NCBI GenBank assembly: GCA_009377495.1
Contig: WHTZ01000022.1
Span: 22,580 to 86,579, forward strand
Direction of reading: 5' to 3'
Source of the DNA: Luteitalea sp.
GTDB lineage: Bacteria > Acidobacteriota > Vicinamibacteria > Vicinamibacterales > Vicinamibacteraceae
DNA: 64,000 bases
Shown: positions 54,801 through 62,600 of the stretch, in pieces
Layout of the letters: each line of letters begins with the position of its first letter
Numbering within the stretch: the stretch's first letter is position 1
The notes under the pieces: generated by a model
Seen by the model: the letters and a program-made list of their open reading frames with translations, nothing else
Database searches by the model: none
What the model was told of the DNA's origin: nothing
Translations under genes and position numbers: made by a program

Positions 54801-56676
54801 CGCCACCTTGCCCGGCAAGCTGCTGCTCAAAGAAGTAAACCCCGTCGTTGTCTCTCAGTCGCGTACACCGCGGGTCTCGCAGGGCGGCCGCCGCACGCGT
54901 AAGCTTCTGACCGAGATCCCGCGGCGTGGCCGCGACGACAGCGAGCCGCACCGGACCGAGATCAGAGCCGACGTTGAGGGTAAACGCGACATCCTTCAAC
55001 GCCACGTCGGGCTGGGCGTCGAGAAACGTGCGCAGCCGATCGACAGCCTCGGCAAGACTCGCCCGCGACGAGGCCGAGAGGATCACCAGCTCGGTCTCCC
55101 ACCGATGAGCGAGGCTGAACGTCTCGGCGCCGCCGCGATGCTCCTCCAGCACCGCGTGAGCGTTGATGCCGCCGAAGCCGAAGGCGTTCACGCCGGCACG
55201 ACGCGGCGTGTCGACGCGACCGTGAAGCCAAGGCCGTGTCTCGGAGTTGATGTAGAACCCGCTGTCCTCGAGCGCAAGGGCCGGGTTTGGCTCGTCGCAG
55301 TTCAGCGTAGGCGGCAGCACCTTGTGATGCAGCGCGAGGGCAGCCTTGATCAGTGCGGCAATCCCGGACGCCGGCATCAGATGACCAATCATCGACTTCA
55401 CGGAGCCGAGCGCACAGGACGACCGTCGCCTCGATGCGGCTCGGGGCAAGCCCGACGTGCCGAAGACCCGCCGCAGCGCATCGATCTCCACCCCATCACC
55501 CACCGCGGTGCCCGTGCCGTGCGCCTCGAGCAGGCCGACCGTCGCCGGATCGATGCCCGCAACCTCGTATGCCCGCCGCAGTGCGAGCTCCTCCCCCTCG
55601 ACCCGCGGCGCGAGTAGCCCAACCGCTCGCCCGTCGCTGGCCGTGCCGATCTCCTTCAGGACGGCGTAGATGCGACTGCCGTCTCGCTCGGCGTCCTCGA
55701 GACGCTTGAGGACCAGCATGCCGACACCCTCGCCAAGCAGGGTGCCGTCGGCTCGACGGTCGAACGGTCGAATCTGGCCCGTTCGGGAAATGGCCTTGAG
55801 CTGGCAGAAGATCATCATGATGACCGGCGGCGTCGACGCATGCACGCCGCCGACGACCGCCAGATCACAGCGCCCGTGCCGGAGATCGCGCATCCCCAGA
55901 TCGACGGCAACCAGAGAGGATGCGCACGCAGCGTCGACGATGTAGTTCGGGCCCATCAAGTCGAGCCGGTTAGCAATGCGTCCGCTGATGATGTTCGGCA
56001 CCAGCGCTGGAGCCGTCTCCGCGTGAAACGGTGGAAGGCTCGCCTTCAATGTCTGCTTCAACGCGGCCAACTGCTCCTCGGTATGTTCGGGATGGAGCTG
56101 CTTCAGAATGCGCAACACTTGGTCGACGATGATCCCGTGCTGAATCGCGGTCGTGTTCCCCCGATTGACATAGGAGCCGCGGCCGATGATGACTTCGGCC
56201 CGGCCGCCCTCGATGTCCGCCGCACGATAGCCGGCGTCTCTCAAGGCGTCATACGCCGCGCGAAGAGCAAGGAAATGATCCGGCTCCCCACCGTCGACCG
56301 CGTTCGGCATCACGCCGTACTCGAGCGGATCGAACTCAGCCAAGTCGCCGAGATAGCCGCCACGGCCACAGTAAATCCGATCATTCGCCTCGGCGTCCGG
56401 ATCCACGAACAGATCCGCTTCCCAGTCCGCGGGCGGGTCGCCAATGGCGCTCACTTTGGCCAGGATGTTTTCCCAGTACTCCTGCAGATTCCGCGCGCCG
56501 GGAAACACGCATGCCATGCCGACGATGGCGACATCGCTCGGTGCCCTCTGATCGGCGGGGCTAAAGCCCCGCCCTACCGTCTCCGAGATCCTCCGGTCGG
56601 CGGGGCTGCCTTCGATTCCACTCAGGCCAGGAACGCCCCGCCCTACCGTCGGGAGATCTGGGATCGAACGCGTCAT
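51871..56676 (-). CDS. Type I PKS/PUFA-synthase-like KS-AT-DH with truncated PPTase
   Basis: 1601-aa megasynthase; the ATG at 56676 overlaps the upstream synthase stop (ATGA). KS (about 45-500): VAIVGMACVFPG, active C251 in VDAACASSL, EAHGTGTAVGD, SVKSMIGH. AT (about 620-950): FIFPGEGSQYPNM and S741 in AGHSTGEHSALL. A linker with a helical segment (about 1040-1110) is followed by a double-hotdog dehydratase (about 1120-1400; His in IRDHTLG, Asp in VLLDGAGQL). The last 100 residues start a 4'-phosphopantetheinyl transferase (VAKDAVRRL, SDDSGRPSV, VSISHVRGAAVAVA, GLDIE) but end before the W-x-x-KEA half. Four short repeat elements lie in frame in the N-terminus, AT and linker. No KR, ER or ACP is present, so it must work with the partner synthase. 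Confidence 0.88.
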   Translation of the reverse strand: MTRSIPDLPTVGRGVPGLSGIEGSPADRRISETVGRGFSPADQRAPSDVAIVGMACVFPGARNLQEYWENILAKVSAIGDPPADWEADLFVDPDAEANDRIYCGRGGYLGDLAEFDPLEYGVMPNAVDGGEPDHFLALRAAYDALRDAGYRAADIEGGRAEVIIGRGSYVNRGNTTAIQHGIIVDQVLRILKQLHPEHTEEQLAALKQTLKASLPPFHAETAPALVPNIISGRIANRLDLMGPNYIVDAACASSLVAVDLGMRDLRHGRCDLAVVGGVHASTPPVIMMIFCQLKAISRTGQIRPFDRRADGTLLGEGVGMLVLKRLEDAERDGSRIYAVLKEIGTASDGRAVGLLAPRVEGEELALRRAYEVAGIDPATVGLLEAHGTGTAVGDGVEIDALRRVFGTSGLPRAASRRRSSCALGSVKSMIGHLMPASGIAALIKAALALHHKVLPPTLNCDEPNPALALEDSGFYINSETRPWLHGRVDTPRRAGVNAFGFGGINAHAVLEEHRGGAETFSLAHRWETELVILSASSRASLAEAVDRLRTFLDAQPDVALKDVAFTLNVGSDLGPVRLAVVAATPRDLGQKLTRAAAALRDPRCTRLRDNDGVYFFEQQLAGQGGVAFIFPGEGSQYPNMLADLCLHFPVVRSTFDFMDRAFIGHPRGYLPSEVIFPPPAENGDSPRFRKSSAENEDCPRFPVDRLWEMDTGAEAVFAANQAMAALLRQLQIRPQFMAGHSTGEHSALLASGIVRVDSDDELIDHVRGVNASFERLKAAGDIPDGLLVAVGGVDRAVLESLSAQSDGALHIALDNCPHQVVLCGTRESMRAAMQELQALRAICQPLPFARAYHTPWFESFCEPLRAYFDRVRIGSSDIEVYSCVTAQPYPPNPDVVRTLVASQWARSVRFRDTVEAMYARGARIFVEVGPKANLTGFIEDTLRGRTSIAIPSNTAHRSGITQLNHLLGQLAAHGVPMDLAPLYERRDPKTVSLTVGAESTNAAKPSRRLRLRTGLQPLRLPPTFALPDSASATKAGTTSPVQPERTSRTMSQHLETMEQFLRVQADVMRRYLERRSAHDSTVRSEGPLGPSPQQSHSPAENRGHVGRGFPGLSGIEGSPADKPFVERVEALVPGQRVVVTRRIDPNEDRWIRDHTLGRDVSADEPDLMALPVVPLTISMEILAEAASLLQRDRLVVGMRDVRAYRWITLEDAEITLRVTAEVRPGHPGEVHATIEGASGGRGASDGQVLSAVFVEATVLFSDAYPAPKLAGPFTLEDGRASHWTPDRLYRDGMFHGSAFRSVQSVDRTGSDGAGATLQILPRHALFASTSEPCFHMDPVLLDGAGQLLAFWAKERLEPGVDVFPYRVGTLRLYGPVPSLWHRMTCRVRAGALGNEQTRCDFALVDTHGFVYCEVEGWEDRRFRLPRGLVALQKAPRHTYLSRSWRTPVDGTAASRGIAYARLDDLPETLLLGHGAIWMSVLAHVVLSRREREIWRQLREPPAGKCAWLLGRTVAKDAVRRLVAERHGVELCPAEVQVLSDDSGRPSVRGSWQASFGCAPVVSISHVRGAAVAVAALDLDQLAGLDIERVGEQHEALETAAS
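53315..53364. repeat. 50-bp palindromic element, family A, copy in the AT-DH linker
   Basis: Begins TCGGCGGGGCTGCC and ends AAAGCCCCGCCCTAC. Read on the minus strand it adds VGRGFPGLSGIEGSPAD to the PKS protein. Near-identical copies are at 56597-56646 and 63190-63239. Confidence 0.85.
53403..53429. repeat. GC-rich palindrome, same unit as at the moeA end
   Basis: GCGAGGGGCC-TAAA-GGCCCCTCGC followed by TAC, matching 35764-35790. In frame it adds RSEGPLGPSPQ to the PKS linker, 38 bp from the family A copy. Confidence 0.7.
54572..54637. repeat. Inverted repeat, family C, inside the AT domain
   Basis: GGAAAACGGGGACAG ... CTGTCCCCGTTTTCC arms, a diverged copy of 36555-36622. It adds AENGDSPRFRKSSAENEDCP to the acyltransferase domain at about residues 681-702, some 40 residues before the active-site Ser. 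Confidence 0.75.
56553..56646. repeat. Two family A elements at the PKS N-terminus
   Basis: A full 50-bp copy (56597-56646) and a short palindromic derivative (56553-56577, CGGCGGGGCTAAAGCCCCGC). Together they form much of the 35-residue N-terminal tail before the KS domain (VGRGVPGLSGIEGSPAD and VGRGFSPAD). Confidence 0.8.
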
Positions 56677-59600
56677 GCGCTCTTCTCCAGCTCGCTTTCG
56701 GCGGGCAGTGCGGCATGCAGCCAAGGACCGGCTCCAAAGGCGACAATCGTGTCCGCACGCTCAGGGTTCATCAGCTCTCGGATGGTGGCGTCCGCCCCAT
56801 CCTCCGCCGAAATCGGGTCGACGCCTCTCTCGCGGAACTGCGCGTGAGCTGCAGGCGACGCCATGCCGGCACCAGCCCAAGGGCCCCAGTTCAGCGCGAC
56901 CACGCGCGTCGGCCATTGTGCCGAGAGCCGCGCCGCGAACCCGTTGAGGATGCCGTTCGCGGCGGCGTAGTCGAACTGCCCCCGGTTGCCGAACGTGGCG
57001 GTCACCGAGGACATCAACGCCAGAACCTTCAGCCGCTCGGGCCGGAGCAGACGCGACAAGAGAAAGACACTGTCGGCCTTCGTGTGCACCACGCGATCGA
57101 AGGAGTCGGGTGTCTTATCGCCAATCAAACGGTCTTCGATGACACCGGCGCCGTGCACAACGAGGTCGAGTCGCCCGTACTGTTCGTAGATCTCATCAAC
57201 CAGCTTTCCGAAGCCTGCTTCATCGCGCACGTCGACCTGCCGATAGATCACGCGACTGCCGGCGTCGCGCAGGCGCGCGAGATTGCGGGCGATCTCGCGG
57301 CGGCTGAGCAGCTCTCGCCAGGCGCGCTGGACGTCGACAGGTCGCACATTGGGATCCCCTGCACGTAGCGACGCGGCCAGCGCCCCCTTCAAGCGTTGGG
57401 GATCCTCGATGCTCGCCGTTTCCACGGGCTCGTTGCCAAACGGCTCTGGCGCGCGACCGACCAGGATGAGCGTCGGGCGAAATCGATGCGCCAGCGCGCG
57501 CGCGACCTCGGCTGTGATGCCTCTGGCGCCACCCGTCAGGAGGACCACACAGTCGGAATCGATCCCGGCCACAATGGCAGCACCATTCGTGTCGAGCGGT
57601 GCACGCGTTGGTACCACCGTCACGCGCCGGTCGCCCTGATACCCGACCTCGAGCGTGTGATCATTACTGGCGATCTCGTCGAACACTCGTCGACTGAGAA
57701 CAGAGACGGGCTCCCTTGGATCGAGATCGACGGCCTTGCAGCGGACTGGGAGCTCCAAAGCCAGCGTCTTGATCGTGGCTACGACGCCAGCATGCGTGGG
57801 CACCACCGACGCCGACGCTTTCGTCCCAAGCCATCCGCCCATGCTCGTCGCCGCGGCCAGAAAAGCACCGCGACCCGGCTCCCCTCGCTCGAAATCCGGC
57901 CGCGCCGCGCGTACGAGGGCGTACAGGCTCTTGATGTCTTGTCCGACGCGAGCGCGCCACGCGTCGAGGCTCAGCTCGTCCAACGACTGGCACGGTGAGA
58001 GTGGAAGCAGATGAAGGATGCCACCGATCGGTCCGTGCTCCCGGCGGATCTCCTCGAGCACGCGTGCCACGCGCTCCGGATTCGCCACATCGACTTCGTA
58101 GGCTCCCGTCCCGATAGCCGACTCGCGTGCTCCCGGACGCAGGACCACCGGGTGCTCCCCACGCGCCCGCAGCTCGCCAGCGATCTTCTCGGCCATCCCA
58201 CCGCCATCATCTGTAATCACCGACACGCGACCGGGGCACAACGCCGATCCGGTACCAACGAGCGGCGCGTCCGACGTCGTTAACGTCACGCGCGGCACGC
58301 CACTCGACGCAAAAGCGGGTGCTTCATCGCCAACGCGCTCTGGTCTTCGTGACGGTGGCCCACCCGGACGCGGTGGCTCGGGACCTTGGTCGGTCTGTTC
58401 GGTCAGCTCGCGACTGACCTCCCGCAGGGTCTTCAGCCGCGTCATCCGATCCATCGATCCCTGAATCTTGGCCTGCTCGGCAGCCGAGGACTGTCGCTGG
58501 AAGCTGCTGAGAATCTCGACCCGCTTGATGGAATCGATGCCCAGGTCTGCCTCGATGTCCAGATCGACATCCAGCATCTCAATTGGATAGCCGGTTCGAT
58601 CGCTGACGATCTGGAGCAAGCGGTCGACGACAGTCGGCGGTACGTGATCCGGTTCGTGGATCTCGGTCACGACGTTCGACCCCGCCGCAACCACATCAGA
58701 TTTCGTCTCGGTGACCCGCGGCTCCGTGGGCACTGGAATCGCCTCGGCAGGTCGTCCTTGGAGAAACGCCGTCATCACGGCGGCCTGCGTATCGAGAAAC
58801 TGACGCATCACCTGCTGGAACTGGGTCAGCACCTCTTCTTCGCCAACAGCGGTGCGAGGTGCAAGGGTCGAAGGGCGAGGGGCGAGGTTGTTAGCGTCCT
58901 CAGTCGCCATAGCCAAGGTCTCCTTCCCACGATCTATCGCGCTGTCGGTAGGGCGCTCCTTTGTAGGGCGCCCCTTGCCGGGGTCCCCACGCGGGCAGCC
59001 CGCGTGGGGTGGCTTTTGGGGCGCCGCCGCCGGGCGCGCGCGGCCGCCATTGACCAACCACAACGCCGTGCGGCCGCCGTCCTCGACGGCACGGCCAAGG
59101 CGATTGAGATCCACTCGTTCGCTGACGCGATCGCGGAACAAGCTCTCGAAGCGCACCGGAACGCCGGAAACGGCGAGTTGACCGACGGCGTGGAGGAACG
59201 GCACCAGACCATCCCGACCAGAGCCGTCGATCGAAAGCACCACGGCATCCCGTTCATCGAGGATCTGTCTGGCGAGGCCCGACAGCGTCGTGCCTGGCCC
59301 GACTTCGAGGAAGAGCCGCGCGCCCGCGTCGTACATGGCGGTGATCTCGTCGACGAAGCGCACGGGCTGAATGAGATGCTCTGCGAGCACTTGCGCGACC
59401 TGCTTCGGATCATCCGGATACACCGCTCCGAGTGAATTGGAGAACACGGGCACGTGTGGTTGCTGCCAGCTCAACGCCGACAGCGCAACCGCCAACCGGG
59501 CTTGGCTCGTCTCCATGAGCGGTGAATGAAACGCGCACGCCACCGGGATTCGCTGGCTCTCGAGTCCCGCGGCAGCGAGTCGCCGCGTGGCCTCGTCGAT

Positions 59601-62600
59601 GGCGTCCGTCTCGCCCGCGATGACCGTCTGACGCGGCGAGTTGAGATTCGCCACCCAGACCCCAGACGGCAGATCGCACGCTCGAGCCATCTCGTCTGCA
59701 GATGCGTGCACGGCCGCCATGGTCCCCGCATGCGCGCCGAGCGACTCCTTGATCACGCGCCCGCGGATCTCGGAGATTTCAAAGAGCGCAGACTCGTCCA
59801 ACGCGGCCGCAGCCCAGAGCGCGACGTACTCGCCATAGCTGTGACCTGCGGTCATGTCCGGTTGGATCCCCAGACGCGCTAACAGCCCGACCACCCCGAC
59901 CTCGACGGCCGCCAGCGCGGGTTGCGCGATCTGCGTATCGGTGACCGCCATGCGTTGCCGCTCGCGCGCGTCATCGTCAAACGCGGGCGGGGGATAGATG
60001 TACGTGCTCAACGGACGCGGCAACCGAGCCGACAGGGCGCGATCCGCTCGCTCGATGCTCTCGCGGACGTCGCTGAACCGCACCGCGAGATCCCGCAACA
60101 TATGGGGTCGCTGTGAACCCTGACCGGCGAACAGAAACGCCAGCTCGCCACACGCCTCCGACGTGAGGGAGAGATATACACCGCGGCGCTTCGCGGTGGG
60201 CTCCTCGACGTAGCCGCGCTGGTGCTCGGATCGTGCGAGCAGCTCTCGGGCCCGCGCCATCTTGGCGCGCAGATCCTCGAAGCTGCTGGCCACGATCGCG
60301 AGGCGCACGGGCCGTGGGGTCGCCTGCCGAAGGCGGGTACACACAGCCGCTGCAAGACCGGAGAGGGGCGGCCGAGCGCCCTGCTCCAAGGATCGGTCGA
60401 GCGCTCCAAGCGTGGTCTCGAGCGCCGCAGCAGATTCCGCTTCCCAGAAGAACAGCTCCGCGGGCCAGATCGCGTCGCCAACATGCGCGGCGGCCTCTCG
60501 AAACTCGCCCCCGTATTCTTCGAGGACGGCGTGCGAATTCGTGCCGCCAAATCCAAATGCGCTGACACCCGCTCTGCGGGGCGATCCGTCGAGCCGGGCG
60601 ACCCACGGCGTCGCATCGGCATTGACGAAGAACGGGTTGTCCGGTTCCTCGAGCTTGGGATTTGGCCGCTCGACGTGAAGCGTCGGCGGGAGCACCTTGT
60701 GATAGAGCGCGAGAGCGACTTTGATGAGGCCAGCGACGCCGGCCGTGCTCTTCGTGTGGCCGATCATCGACTTGACCGAGCCGAGCGCACAGGTGCCGGC
60801 CACCGCGCCAGCCTTCCGAAACACCTCGGTCAGCGACGCAACTTCCGCGGCGTCGCCAACCACGGTGCCCGTCCCATGGGCTTCGATCACGCCCACCGTG
60901 CTGGGTGAGAAGCCGGCCTCGGCGTACGCTCGCTCCAACACGCGCATTTGCCCTTGCGGCCGCGGCGCCGTGAGGCTCTTGTCCCGCCCATCGCTCGAGC
61001 CGGCGACACCTTTGATGACCGCATAGATGCGATCGCCGTCGCGCTCCGCGTCTGCCAGCCGCTTGAGCACGACCACGGCGAGCCCTTCGCTGATGGCGAT
61101 GCCGTCCGCCGTGGCATCGAACGCGCGGCACCGGCCTCGCGGCGACAGCGCTTGCGTCTTGCTGAAGCAGAGATATCCAAACGGACTCTGGACGGTATCG
61201 ACGCCGCCCGCGATCACCAGATCGCTCGATCCGGCCGTCAGCTCGCGCACGGCCAGATAGACGGCCGCGAGCGACGAGGCGCACGCCGCGTCCACGGTGA
61301 AATTCACGCCGCCGAAATCGAACCGGTTCGCGACGCGGCCCGCGATGACATTCAGGAGGATGCCGGGGAACGAGTCCTCGGTCCATTCCGGCAACCGTTC
61401 AAGGACGTCGGTAGACGCGCCGTCCAGATTCATCATCGGCAGCGTCGCCCGGAAGCCGTACTGGAGACCGAGATCACCCAAGCCGCCCCCGGCGCCGAGA
61501 ATGACCGACGCGTGCTCGCGAGCGAACTCACGATCCAGATAGCCTGCATCCTGCAAGGCCTGGTGCACGACCTCGAGCGTGAGCAACTGGACCGGATCGA
61601 TAGACGACAGTGCATTCGGCGGAATCCCGTAGCGCACGGGATCAAACGCGATATCGTCGAGAAACCCGCCCCACCGCGAGTAGATCTTGTCGGGTTGATG
61701 ACGGTCTGGGTGGAAATATCGATCGACGTCGAAGCGCTCTTTCGGCACCTCGGTAATGGCGTCGACCTTGGAGAGGATGTTGTGCCAGAACGTCGACGCG
61801 TTCGAGGCACCAGGCAGAAGGCAACCAATGCCGACGATGGCCACGTCGCACGGGCGGCCAACGACCGGTGCCTGACGATCCGCGCCCTTGAAGGAAACGC
61901 GGTCGAGCAAGCGCACGCTCCCCACCGAAACGTCTTCGTGGAGGTCCGTGATGCGACAAGTGCTCTCGCGCAGCACGGCGAGCTGGCCCAACATGTACAT
62001 CCCGTCCTCTCGCTGTTGCTCTGCGTGGACGAGGACATAGCGGGGCTCGGCGTTCGCGGGCTGGTTGGCATCGCGCGTGATCCCTTTCGAAGCGATGCGG
62101 AGGCGTCCGACATTGAGGCTCTCGAGCTCGTCGCGGATCTCCTCGGCTGAGCGTCCGCGGTCGACGAGGTTCCGCTTGGCGGTGCGGAACGCTTCACAGA
62201 AGGGCGTCTCGGCGCAACGGGTGGAATGGCCAGGCCCCGTTTCCAGCAACACGGTTCGTCTGCACGTCATGGCTTCTTCTTGGAAGCCTTCGAGAATCGC
62301 ACCCGACGCGACCGCTTCTTCTGTGAAGAGATACGCCGTGCCCATGACGACGCCGATGCGCACGCCAGCGGCGGCCAGCGGTGCCGCGATCGTCTGCACC
62401 ATGGCGGCCGATCGCGCATCGTGGATGCCACCGGCGAACAGCACGTGCAGCTCCTCGGCCGCAACGCCGGCGCGGATCGCGCCCAGCAATACGTCGACCA
62501 TGGTGTCCCACAGCACGAAGCTGCTGCGCGGGCCCACATGACCGCCGCACTCGCGACCTTCGAACACGAAACGGCGCGCGCCATCATCGAGAAAGAGACG

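Noticed and set aside
60948..62150. 400-codon plus-strand frame opposite the synthase KS region (and a similar 477-codon one at 62226-63659)
   Set aside because: Antisense to KS and NMO domains with intact active sites.
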